Assembly: GCA_020849295.1 (NCBI GenBank)
Contig: JADLGN010000005.1
Span: 124,001-188,000, forward strand
From: Bacteroidia bacterium
Lineage (GTDB): Bacteria; Bacteroidota; Bacteroidia; NS11-12g; UBA9320
Direction: 5' to 3'
DNA length: 64,000 bases
In this document: positions 42,638-50,995 of the stretch, in pieces
Layout: every line of letters starts with the position of its first letter
How positions within the stretch are numbered: the stretch's first letter is position 1
Position numbers and translations under genes: made by a program
Notes under the pieces: model-generated
Seen by the model: only the letters and a program-made list of their open reading frames with translations
What the model was told of the DNA's origin: nothing
Database searches by the model: none

Positions 42638-45601
42638 ATGCAAATTTCAGAAAATGCAAATATTGCTTTTATATATTCAGTTGTAAAAAACAACTTTTTA
42701 GGTTGGATAATTGAACCGTATTTAGTTGAAATAACTACAAAAGGCAACTTTTCATTATCGCATCAAAAATTAGTATTTGCCAATTCTCATATATACAAAA
42801 ATCTATTAACAGAAAACGATTTTCAGGCTATTAAAATTCTTGATGAAATAACACCTGAAAACATAACTAAAAAATTTTACAAAAAAGAAAAAATAAGACC
42901 AAAAGAGTTTTTTGAAAAAAAATGCGAAGATCAGCTTTTTGATTTAACAATAAGACCTTTTATCGAACGAAGAATTAATGATGCATTGAGTTTTATTGAT
43001 AAAAACAACATATACTTATCAAACGAAAGCAAAAACCCAACTGATACTAAATTAAAATTTCATAAAGAAAACATTAATATACTTTTTCATTTTAATAGAA
43101 ACGAAAACGAGACACGATATTACATTACAATAAAACTTGAAAATGACAGGCTGAAAATTACAGGCAACAGCGTTTTGCTTACATATCAGCCCGCAAATAT
43201 TATTGTAGAGGATAAGTTTCTTACACTCGAAGATATTGATGGGAAAAAACTTGAGCCATTTCTTACAAAATATTACATAGCTGTAAACCGAAGATCAGAA
43301 GATATTTTCTTTAAAAAATTTGGTCTGGAACTTATTGAAAAGTTTAATGTAAGAGCCGAAGGATTTGATATTATACAAGAAAAACACAGGTCGTCAGCAA
43401 TTATAAAGTTTGAAAAAATTCTAAATAACAAATATGGGTTTATATTGATGTTTGAATATGGTGGACATATTTTTCCTTATCATTCAAAAAAAATGGCTCA
43501 TGCTATATACGAAAGAAATGGCGATGATTTTAAGTTTACAAAATACAAAAGAAGCCGCGAATGGGAAGAACATAAAAAAGAATATTTAGAATCACTCGGA
43601 TTAGTACAACTTGAAGGCTCTGTATTTATAATAAAAACAAGCAATTTACTAGTTTCCGAAAATGATGAATTAGCACAAAAATATTCATCACTTTCATGGC
43701 TCGAAAACAATTTAAAATCTCTTGTAGGTAGGGACTTTAAGATTTTACAAAACATAGGTAAAAACAACTTTTTTTTAGGTCAAAAAAATATGAGGGTTGA
43801 AATTTCTGATAATAGGGACTGGTTTGATATTGCTACAAAAATATGGTTTGGTGATATTGAAATCCCCTTTATCAGTTTACGAAAAAATATACTTGAAGGA
43901 AATCGCGAATATATTTTGCCAAACGGCGAAATTGCCCTGATACCCGAAGAGTGGATGAGCAAGTTTAAAACATTATTTGAATACAATGAAGGCAAAGAGT
44001 CATTAAAAATTAAAAAAATGCATTGGGGCTTGCTCGGAACTTTTGAAACCACTCAAAATATTGAAACCAAGCTCGAAGGGTTGCGAAGTTTCAGCAAAAT
44101 AGAAGAAGTAAAATTGCCTGAACACTTTGTTGGCAACCTAAGAGACTACCAAATTGCAGGATACAATTGGTTGTATTTTTTGAAAAAATACGGTTTTGGG
44201 GCTTGCCTTGCAGATGATATGGGTTTAGGCAAAACCATACAAGCACTTGCATTGCTGCAAAAAGAAAAAGAATTGAACAAATCAACAAATACAAAAATTG
44301 CTAAGCCAGAATTAAATAAGCAATTTCAGTTGTTTTCAGATAATGAAAGTTTGCTTATTTCAAAAACATCTCTGCTTATTGTTCCAATTTCTTTAATTTA
44401 TAATTGGAAAAATGAAGCTGCCAAATTTACGCCATCACTCAAAACCTACGAACATATTGGGCTAACAAGGTTTAAAACAAATGAAAATTTTTCAAATTAC
44501 GATTTAATAATAAGTACTTATGGGACATTGCGAAACGATGAGATACTATTTAAAAATTTTCACTTTCATTATATTATTTTAGATGAAAGTCAAAATATAA
44601 AAAACCCAAATAGTTTAATTTCAAAAACAGTAAGAAATCTGTATTCATCATATAAAATAGTTCTTACCGGAACACCTGTAGAAAATTCGGTAAGAGACCT
44701 CTGGTCGCAGCTTTCATTTGTAAACCCGGGCTTACTTGGAGGATTAAAATTTTTTGAAGACAATTATGTAATACCTATAGAAAAAGAAAACAATATTGAA
44801 AAACTCGAAGAACTGAAAACACTTGTAAAACCATTTATATTAAGAAGAACTAAACAGCAGGTAGCTAAAGAACTTCCAGAAAAAACAGAGCAGATTTTAT
44901 ACTGTGATATGACAGCCGAGCAAGAAAAAATTTACGAAGAAACAAAATCGCAATTCAGAAATATGATATTAGAAAACATTGAACATAATGGACTTAATAA
45001 GGAAAAAATAAATATCATTACAGGACTTACAAGACTAAGGCAAATTGCTAATCATCCAAAACTCACAAATAAAGACTATAAAGAAAACTCTGGTAAATTT
45101 ATTGAACTTATAGAAAGAACATATACAGCAATAAAAAGTGGTCATAAAATTTTAATCTACTCTCAATTTGTTGAACAATTGAAAATAATAAAAAATGCAT
45201 TTGATACTGATGGATTAAAATATTGTTATTTTGATGGTAGCTACAGTGCAAAAGACAGAGAGAAACAAGTAAAAATTTTTCAAAACAATACAGAAATTCC
45301 TATATTTCTTGTTTCACTAAAAGCCGGTGGAGTAGGTCTTACGCTTACTGCAGCCGATTATGTTTTTATTGTTGACCCATGGTGGAATCCATCAGTAGAA
45401 TTGCAAGCAATAGACCGTACTCATAGGATAGGACAAACAAAAAAAATATTCAGCTATAAGTTTATTTCAAAAAATACAGTTGAAGAAAAAATATTAAATC
45501 TTCAAAACAAAAAGCTGAACCTTGCCTCAGAACTAATACTTGCAGAAGAATCATTCTATAAAAAACTTGACATTGATGATATTAAAAATATTTTAGAATA
45601 A
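42638..45601 (+). CDS. SNF2-family ATPase/helicase
   Basis: DNA-translocating ATPase of 987 residues. The first 480 residues have no motif I recognise and no visible SWIM zinc finger. From about residue 505 the SNF2 N-terminal lobe follows: GNLRDYQIAGYNWLYFLKK, Walker A DDMGLGKTIQAL at about 525, TSLLIVPISLIYNWKNE, DESQNIKNP as the DExx box, and LTGTPVENS. The C-terminal lobe has ILIYSQFVEQL, SLKAGGVGLTLTAADYVF, DPWWNP and AIDRTHRIGQTKKI, with the arginine finger region present. All helicase motifs look intact. It probably remodels protein-DNA or transcription complexes. No restriction or defence genes adjoin it, so I treat it as a housekeeping-type SNF2. Confidence 0.93.
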   Translation: MQISENANIAFIYSVVKNNFLGWIIEPYLVEITTKGNFSLSHQKLVFANSHIYKNLLTENDFQAIKILDEITPENITKKFYKKEKIRPKEFFEKKCEDQLFDLTIRPFIERRINDALSFIDKNNIYLSNESKNPTDTKLKFHKENINILFHFNRNENETRYYITIKLENDRLKITGNSVLLTYQPANIIVEDKFLTLEDIDGKKLEPFLTKYYIAVNRRSEDIFFKKFGLELIEKFNVRAEGFDIIQEKHRSSAIIKFEKILNNKYGFILMFEYGGHIFPYHSKKMAHAIYERNGDDFKFTKYKRSREWEEHKKEYLESLGLVQLEGSVFIIKTSNLLVSENDELAQKYSSLSWLENNLKSLVGRDFKILQNIGKNNFFLGQKNMRVEISDNRDWFDIATKIWFGDIEIPFISLRKNILEGNREYILPNGEIALIPEEWMSKFKTLFEYNEGKESLKIKKMHWGLLGTFETTQNIETKLEGLRSFSKIEEVKLPEHFVGNLRDYQIAGYNWLYFLKKYGFGACLADDMGLGKTIQALALLQKEKELNKSTNTKIAKPELNKQFQLFSDNESLLISKTSLLIVPISLIYNWKNEAAKFTPSLKTYEHIGLTRFKTNENFSNYDLIISTYGTLRNDEILFKNFHFHYIILDESQNIKNPNSLISKTVRNLYSSYKIVLTGTPVENSVRDLWSQLSFVNPGLLGGLKFFEDNYVIPIEKENNIEKLEELKTLVKPFILRRTKQQVAKELPEKTEQILYCDMTAEQEKIYEETKSQFRNMILENIEHNGLNKEKINIITGLTRLRQIANHPKLTNKDYKENSGKFIELIERTYTAIKSGHKILIYSQFVEQLKIIKNAFDTDGLKYCYFDGSYSAKDREKQVKIFQNNTEIPIFLVSLKAGGVGLTLTAADYVFIVDPWWNPSVELQAIDRTHRIGQTKKIFSYKFISKNTVEEKILNLQNKKLNLASELILAEESFYKKLDIDDIKNILE

Positions 45602-45632
45602 TTTGATTTTGAAACTCAAAATATTACTTTTG
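45602..45632 (+). promoter_or_regulatory. Full promoter for the short T9SS cargo gene
   Basis: TTTG (45602-45605), 19-base spacer, TACTTTTG (45625-45632), matching the Bacteroidota -33/-7 pair. It overlaps the end of the SNF2 gene only marginally and lies 24 bases before the ATG at 45657. Confidence 0.6.
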
Positions 45633-45656
45633 AAATGATAAAAAATTATTAAAAAA

Positions 45657-46385
45657 ATGAAAAAGATATTTACAATTTTGTTTACAATGGCAGCTATTAC
45701 TGTGTTTGGTCAAAGACAATGCGACATGGAAGGTAAAATGGTTTCACCTGCAAACGGACAGTTGATTAAAGCCCAACAACCATTTACACTTCATTATGAA
45801 TTTAAAAACCTCGGTCCAGATGCACTTCAGATTGGTGACACTGTTGTGTGGTACCTATCTATCAATAACGTTATAGTAAATGGTACTTTAATGGGAGGAA
45901 CCCTAAATAAAGATATAGTTAAAGACTCTTCATTTGTAATAAAATATCCAAATTTTGCTTTAAACTTTGGTCAGGAAGTTTCAAATGCAAATATTTGCGG
46001 AGGTCTTATCGTACAAAAAAGAATAGGTGGTGTAAAGGAAGTTACAGACCCAAATGCAAACAACAACAATGGCTGTTCAACAGTAAACATGAGTGCAGAT
46101 GCAAAAACCATAGGCAACATAAATGCAGTAGCTACAGATATTAATGTTTCTCCTAATCCGGCTAAAGATATTGTAAAAGTAAGCTACAATCTTACAAATC
46201 CATATATTGTAAGTTTATCATTGTATGATATTAATGGAAAACAAGTAACTGAAACAATAACTGATAAACAAAGCACAGGTGCTAACAGTTTAACACTAAA
46301 TACTTCTGACCTTAATTCAGGAATATATTTTTATGAATTAAAAGTTGGGAATGAATCTAAGCGTTTTAAAGTTGTAATTCAATAA
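45657..46385 (+). CDS. Short T9SS type A sorting domain protein
   Basis: Secreted protein of 242 residues with signal peptide MKKIFTILFTMAAITVFGQ. The N-terminal domain (residues 20-155) contains HYEFKNLGPDALQIGDTVVWYLSINN, reminiscent of CARDB/DUF11-like Ig folds, but no catalytic motif. The C-terminal 80 residues are a T9SS type A sorting domain (INVSPNPAKDIVKVSY, DLNSGIYFYELKVG). It has its own promoter and a strong terminator, so it is monocistronic. Function unknown. Confidence 0.88.
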   Translation: MKKIFTILFTMAAITVFGQRQCDMEGKMVSPANGQLIKAQQPFTLHYEFKNLGPDALQIGDTVVWYLSINNVIVNGTLMGGTLNKDIVKDSSFVIKYPNFALNFGQEVSNANICGGLIVQKRIGGVKEVTDPNANNNNGCSTVNMSADAKTIGNINAVATDINVSPNPAKDIVKVSYNLTNPYIVSLSLYDINGKQVTETITDKQSTGANSLTLNTSDLNSGIYFYELKVGNESKRFKVVIQ

Positions 46386-46410
46386 AAAATTTATAAAATA
46401 TATAATTAAA

Positions 46411-46443
46411 AAATCCCTCATCACAAAAGAGGGATTTTTTTTT
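46411..46443 (+). terminator. Intrinsic terminator after the short T9SS cargo gene
   Basis: Stem AAATCCCTC / GAGGGATTT (46411-46419 and 46429-46437), loop of 9, followed by a run of T to 46443. Confidence 0.85.
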
Positions 46444-46478
46444 AAATATATTTAAATTAAAATAAATATTCATTGTAA

Positions 46479-46486
46479 TATCTTTG
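46479..46486 (+). promoter_or_regulatory. -7 element for the yebC-like gene; very short leader
   Basis: TATCTTTG fits TAnnTTTG and ends only 9 bases before the ATG at 46496, so the transcript would have a leader of a few bases at most. It covers the alternative TTG start at 46484 used in the ORF track, which argues for the ATG. Confidence 0.45.
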
Positions 46487-46495
46487 CCAATAGTT

Positions 46496-47254
46496 ATGGC
46501 AGGACATAGCAAATGGGCAAATATAAAACACCGCAAAGGGGCACAAGATAAACGAAAATCAAAACTATTTACCCGAATACTTAAAGATATTAGCATAGCT
46601 GTAAAAAACAATGGTGCAAATGCCGATACTAACCCATATTTGAGGCTGGCTTTGCAAAATGCTCGGGGTGCAAATATCCCAAAAGATAAAATTGAAAATG
46701 CAATTAAAAAAGCTTCAGGTCTTGACTCTGTAAATTACGAAGAAACAACTTATGAAGGATATGGCAATGGCGGTATTGCAGTTTTTATTGAAGCAGCAAC
46801 AGACAGCACAAACCGCACATTGGCAAATGTAAGAAGTACATTTTTGAAAAACGGTGGAAGTCTTGGTACCAATGGTTCTTTAAGTCATGTTTTTGTTCAA
46901 AAAGGTATTTTCATTATTCCATTAAGTGAATTAAACAACAAAAATGATGATGATATAGAAATAGAACTTATTGACGGAGGAGCAGAAGAAATCATTAAAT
47001 CAATTGATAATTGGGAAATCACAACAACTTTTGAAAATTTTGGGAATATGCAAAAAAAACTTGATGAATTAGAAATCAAAACAGAAAATGCTTCACTACA
47101 AAGAATTGCATTGCATACTAAAATTTTATCAAATACTGAAGCTCTCAAATTTTTAAAATTTATAGAAAAATTAGAAGACGATGATGATATAAACAATGTA
47201 TATCATAATCTGGAACTTACTGAAGAACTTAAAAAAGAACTAGAAAATCAATAA
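46496..47254 (+). CDS. yebC: YebC/PmpR family protein
   Basis: Conserved YebC family protein of 252 residues, cytosolic. Members have been described both as DNA-binding regulators (PmpR) and as translation factors acting at the ribosome. I choose the ATG 46496 because [21 protein letters not shown] is the invariant family start; the ORF track adds four residues from a TTG. Other blocks are [33 protein letters not shown] and [20 protein letters not shown]. The acidic C-terminus [15 protein letters not shown] is typical. It is 8 bases ahead of the carboxyltransferase gene on the same strand. Confidence 0.95.
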   Translation: MAGHSKWANIKHRKGAQDKRKSKLFTRILKDISIAVKNNGANADTNPYLRLALQNARGANIPKDKIENAIKKASGLDSVNYEETTYEGYGNGGIAVFIEAATDSTNRTLANVRSTFLKNGGSLGTNGSLSHVFVQKGIFIIPLSELNNKNDDDIEIELIDGGAEEIIKSIDNWEITTTFENFGNMQKKLDELEIKTENASLQRIALHTKILSNTEALKFLKFIEKLEDDDDINNVYHNLELTEELKKELENQ

Positions 47255-47262
47255 AAAATAAA

Positions 47263-48804
47263 ATGGACAAGCGACAAAAACTAATTAATAAAAGACAACA
47301 AAGCAAACAGGGAGGCGGCCTTGATAAAATTGAATCACAGCACAGCAAAGGCAAACTTACTGCAAGAGAGCGAATTGAGCTATTGTTGGACGATGGTAGT
47401 TTTGAAGAGATTGATGCATTTGTAAAACACCGCAGTTATGATTTTGGAATGGAAAAAATTCATTATCCGGGTGATGGAGTAGTTACCGGATATGGAACAG
47501 TAAACGGAAGATTAATTTTTGTTTTCTCACAAGATTTTACTGTATTTGGCGGTTCTTTAAGCGAAACACACGCTGAAAAAATATGCAAGATAATGGATAT
47601 GGCAATGAAAAACGGCGCCCCTGTGATTGGATTAAACGATAGTGGAGGAGCACGAATACAAGAAGGTGTAGTTTCTTTGGGTGGATATGCTGATATTTTT
47701 TACCGAAACACATTGGCAAGTGGGGTAATTCCACAAATTTCAGTTATTATGGGACCTTGTGCCGGTGGTGCTGTTTACAGTCCTGCAATTACCGATTATA
47801 TTATTATGGTTGAAAAAACATCTTATATGTTTGTTACAGGACCAAATGTTGTAAAAACTGTAACAAATGAAGAAGTTAGCAGTGAAGATTTAGGTGGGGC
47901 AAGTGTACATGGTATTAAATCAGGTGTTTCACATATAAATGCTAAAAACGAATTAGATGCTATTAATAATCTTAAAAAACTGTTAAGCTATATACCACAA
48001 AACTGTGAAGAAAATACGCCAAATTACGATTACAATCTGCTACCTGATGAAACAAGAAATGAATTGATTGAAATTGTTCCTCAAAATCCAAATCAGCCTT
48101 ACGACATTAGAGAAGTTATTAATGGCACTATAGACTCTGACAGTTTTTATGAAATTCATAAAAATTTTGCCGAAAATATTGTAGTTGGGTTTGCACGTCT
48201 CGCAGGAAGAAGTATTGGAATTGTAGCAAACCAGCCGGTATTTCTTGCAGGTGTACTCGATGTAAAAAGCAGTCAAAAAGCAGCTCGTTTTGTTAGATTT
48301 TGTGATGCTTTCAATATTCCACTGCTTGTTTTTGAAGATGTTCCAGGATTTTTGCCCGGTACAGATCAGGAATGGAATGGAATAATTACAAATGGTGCAA
48401 AACTGCTTTATGCATTTTGTGAAGCTACAGTGCCAAGAGTAACAGTAATTACCCGAAAAGCTTATGGTGGGGCTTATGATGTTATGAATAGTAAACATAT
48501 AGGAGCTGACCTCAACTTTGCATGGCCTACCGCCGAAATTGCAGTAATGGGAGCAAAAGGTGCTGCCGAAATTATTTTTAAAAGAGAAATTAGCGAAGCA
48601 AATGATAAAGTTAAAGCATTAAAACAAAAAGAAGATGAGTATGGCGGTATATTCGCAAATCCATATCGGGCAGCAGAAAGAGGTTTTATTGATGAAGTTA
48701 TTCTTCCTGAAGAAACAAGATATAAATTGATAAAGGCTTTTAAAATGTTGGAAAATAAAGTTGATAACAGACCAAGGAAAAAACACGGTAATATTCCATT
48801 GTAA
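47263..48804 (+). CDS. Acyl-CoA carboxylase carboxyltransferase (propionyl-CoA carboxylase beta-like)
   Basis: Carboxyltransferase subunit of 513 residues of the propionyl/methylmalonyl-CoA family, which moves carboxyl from biotin to acyl-CoA or the reverse. The N-terminal half has [30 protein letters not shown] and [14 protein letters not shown] with [12 protein letters not shown]. The C-terminal half has [17 protein letters not shown] and [18 protein letters not shown]. The family includes PccB (with a separate biotin carboxylase) and MmdA (decarboxylase complex); sequence alone does not separate them. No biotin carboxylase or carrier gene is in the window. It is probably in an operon with yebC and ends at a bidirectional terminator. 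Confidence 0.93.
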   Translation: MDKRQKLINKRQQSKQGGGLDKIESQHSKGKLTARERIELLLDDGSFEEIDAFVKHRSYDFGMEKIHYPGDGVVTGYGTVNGRLIFVFSQDFTVFGGSLSETHAEKICKIMDMAMKNGAPVIGLNDSGGARIQEGVVSLGGYADIFYRNTLASGVIPQISVIMGPCAGGAVYSPAITDYIIMVEKTSYMFVTGPNVVKTVTNEEVSSEDLGGASVHGIKSGVSHINAKNELDAINNLKKLLSYIPQNCEENTPNYDYNLLPDETRNELIEIVPQNPNQPYDIREVINGTIDSDSFYEIHKNFAENIVVGFARLAGRSIGIVANQPVFLAGVLDVKSSQKAARFVRFCDAFNIPLLVFEDVPGFLPGTDQEWNGIITNGAKLLYAFCEATVPRVTVITRKAYGGAYDVMNSKHIGADLNFAWPTAEIAVMGAKGAAEIIFKREISEANDKVKALKQKEDEYGGIFANPYRAAERGFIDEVILPEETRYKLIKAFKMLENKVDNRPRKKHGNIPL

Positions 48805-48816
48805 TTTTTTAATAAA

Positions 48817-48852
48817 TAAAAAAAGCCTGCTTTGAAAAAAGCAGGCTTTTTT
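48817..48852. terminator. Bidirectional intrinsic terminator between carboxyltransferase and Omp28 genes
   Basis: Perfect 14-bp stem AAAAAGCCTGCTTT / AAAGCAGGCTTTTT (48820-48833 and 48838-48851) with a GAAA tetraloop. A and T runs on both sides serve both converging genes. Confidence 0.88.
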
Positions 48853-48872
48853 ATAAAATATCTGTTTAAATT

Positions 48873-49748
48873 TTAATCAAAGTTTTTGTTTGAACCTAAA
48901 GTAACTCTTTGAACATTTTCAACGTAAGGAGCACTTACGCTTTTGAAATATACAAATGCTGTAATATCAGTTTTAGCAATTACTGAAGGATCCAAACCAG
49001 CTATATCAATGTCAAAATCATATTCACTTAATGAACCTGCTTTTGTTTTTTCAGTAGCTATTAGAGTACCGTTCATAGTATTTAAAGGCTTTCTAAAAAC
49101 ATTATGATGGATATAACCTTTTACTGGGCTACCTTTTTGATACATTGGGTGTCCTGCAGTATTATTATAAAAATTTACCTGATCCCAACCTGCACCTGTT
49201 CCGCTCATTTCTTTTTCTGTAAGATAAGCAATCATATAATATTTACCGGCAGGTAAATCATTTTTTCCTACTCCCACTTTAATTTTCACCTTATAAACAA
49301 ATCCTTCTTTTTTGCTTGCATCAATTGATAAACCGCATTTAGCATCCTCTCCAGTAACTGCTGCAGCTTTAGTTGCCCAACCAGAACGAGATTCACATTT
49401 TCCTCCTGTTCTGTTAATCATACCTGTTGGGTTTCCTGAAGAATATGTATCTGAAAATGCCTGACTTTCAGTAGTCATCATATTATCAGTTCCCTGATAA
49501 TTATTGTGCATAGCTACACTATAAACCACATTAGCACCATAAGATGCAATTAATTTGTCAACAAATACAGGTCCGTCAGGGCAATATGTGCATCCTGCAC
49601 AAGTGGTATATTCTACTAAAACCTTTGAAGTGTAATTTTCAGGAGCTTTAACTCCACCTGTTGGATCATCCGGATCATCTCCACCTTTGTCTTTACAAGA
49701 AAATAAAGCTAAACTTACAACTGTTGCTAATACTAGTAATTTTTTCAT
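48873..49748 (-). CDS. Omp28-family lipoprotein
   Basis: Lipoprotein of 291 residues related to Porphyromonas Omp28. The signal MKKLLVLATVVSLALFSC ends at Cys18, followed by CKDKGGDDPDD, an acidic tether that may direct it to the surface. Just after it comes VLVEYTTCAGCTYCPDG with three cysteines (50, 53, 56), the thioredoxin-like segment of the family. Next is the MHNNYQGTDN region, and a C-terminal beta sandwich (YKVKIKVGVGKNDLPAGKYYMIAYLTE). Function in the family is unclear; adhesion and redox roles have been suggested. Separate transcription is likely, since a -7 motif lies 34 bases upstream. Confidence 0.88.
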   Translation of the reverse strand: MKKLLVLATVVSLALFSCKDKGGDDPDDPTGGVKAPENYTSKVLVEYTTCAGCTYCPDGPVFVDKLIASYGANVVYSVAMHNNYQGTDNMMTTESQAFSDTYSSGNPTGMINRTGGKCESRSGWATKAAAVTGEDAKCGLSIDASKKEGFVYKVKIKVGVGKNDLPAGKYYMIAYLTEKEMSGTGAGWDQVNFYNNTAGHPMYQKGSPVKGYIHHNVFRKPLNTMNGTLIATEKTKAGSLSEYDFDIDIAGLDPSVIAKTDITAFVYFKSVSAPYVENVQRVTLGSNKNFD

Positions 49749-49781
49749 ATCAAATTATTTTTTATTTTTTAAATTATACTT

Positions 49782-49789
49782 CAAATCTA
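49782..49789 (-). promoter_or_regulatory. -7 element for the Omp28 gene
   Basis: TAGATTTG on the minus strand, 33 bases upstream of the ATG at 49748. It sits in the 49-base gap after purM. A possible TTG lies 21 bases further up, inside the purM 3' end. Confidence 0.35.
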
Positions 49790-49797
49790 TAAAAAAT

Positions 49798-50967
49798 TTA
49801 TTCATATTTCCAATTTAATATTTCATTTTTATAAAAAATATTCAAATCTTTACTTTTTGATGATTTACATTCTCCAATAATCTGACAGTCAATACCCCAT
49901 TTTAATGATTTTTTAATTATTTCTTCAGCTGTATTGGTATCAGTATATATTTCTATCCTATGTCCCATATTAAAAACTTCAAACATTTCTTTAGCATTGG
50001 TTTGTGTTGTTCTATATATTGTTTCAAATAATGGAGGAATAGGCATTAGATTATTTTTAACGATTTTAATATTTTCAACAAACTTCATCACCTTTGTTTG
50101 TCCTCCGCCTGTACAATGAATAATTCCGTTTATTTTTGAGCGAAACTCATTTATTATTTCTTTTAAAAGTGGAGCATAAGTTCTAGTAGGCGATAAAATT
50201 GCTTTACCAATTGTTAAATCTGAATTGGGCAACTTGTCAGTAAGTTTGAATTTCCCTGTATAATAATATTCTGGTTGAGCAAGTGAGTCAAAACTTTCAG
50301 GATATTTGTCTTTATAACTTTTATCAAGTAAATCATGCCTTGCAGAAGTAAGTCCATTACTTCCCATTCCTGCATTATATAAATCTTCATATATTGCTTT
50401 TCCGTAAGATGCTAAGCCAACTATTACATTTCCGGGTTTTATATTTATCTCTATTACTTCACTTTTTGGCAATCTGGTAGTAAAAGTACTGTCAACTACA
50501 ATTGTTCGAACTAAGTCACCAATATCAGCTGTTTCTCCTCCCATGTTTCTAATACATATCCCATATTTATCCATAGAATTACAAAATTCTGTTGTTCCGT
50601 TTATTATTTCTGCTATTACTTCACCCGGGATTTTGAATTTGTTTCTACCTATTGTAGATGATAATAAGAAAGGACCAACAGCTCCAGTACATAATATGTC
50701 ATCAAGATTCATTACTATCGAATCTTGTGCAATACCTTTCCATACTGAAATATCTCCTGTTTCTTTCCAATATATATATGCAAGGCTCGATTTTGTACCT
50801 GCCCCGTCAGAGTGCATTATGTTGCACCACTTGATATCATTGGCAAGATAATCTTCTGTAATTTTGCAAAAAGCATTGGGATATAACCCTTTGTCAAGAT
50901 TTTTTATTGCATTATGAACATCTTCTTTTTGCGATGATACACCGCGTTTGAGATATTTTTCAGACAT
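49798..50967 (-). CDS. purM: Phosphoribosylformylglycinamidine cyclo-ligase
   Basis: AIR synthetase of 389 residues, fifth step of purine synthesis (FGAM to AIR with ATP). It begins with YLKRGVSSQKEDVHNAIKNL and has the conserved HSDGAGTKSSLA, IAQDSIVMNLDDILCTGA, NMGGETADIG, GLASYGKAIYE and CTGGGQTKVMKF blocks. This long form differs from the E. coli type but is, from memory, the form common in Bacteroidota. A recurrent alternative annotation is 'AIR synthase related protein'. Other purine genes are absent from the window. It lies 28 bases downstream of the PorE-like gene on the same strand. Confidence 0.93.
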   Translation of the reverse strand: MSEKYLKRGVSSQKEDVHNAIKNLDKGLYPNAFCKITEDYLANDIKWCNIMHSDGAGTKSSLAYIYWKETGDISVWKGIAQDSIVMNLDDILCTGAVGPFLLSSTIGRNKFKIPGEVIAEIINGTTEFCNSMDKYGICIRNMGGETADIGDLVRTIVVDSTFTTRLPKSEVIEINIKPGNVIVGLASYGKAIYEDLYNAGMGSNGLTSARHDLLDKSYKDKYPESFDSLAQPEYYYTGKFKLTDKLPNSDLTIGKAILSPTRTYAPLLKEIINEFRSKINGIIHCTGGGQTKVMKFVENIKIVKNNLMPIPPLFETIYRTTQTNAKEMFEVFNMGHRIEIYTDTNTAEEIIKKSLKWGIDCQIIGECKSSKSKDLNIFYKNEILNWKYE

Positions 50968-50995
50968 TCAAAAATTATTAATATTCTTTGTTTTT

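Noticed and set aside
42638-45601. SNF2 helicase considered as part of a defence island
   Set aside because: Neighbours are a T9SS cargo, YebC and a carboxyltransferase; no nuclease, methylase or other defence gene adjoins it.
48040-48498. 152-residue minus-strand ORF inside the carboxyltransferase gene
   Set aside because: Antisense to conserved catalytic motifs; Cys/Asn/Ser-rich product typical of a shadow frame.
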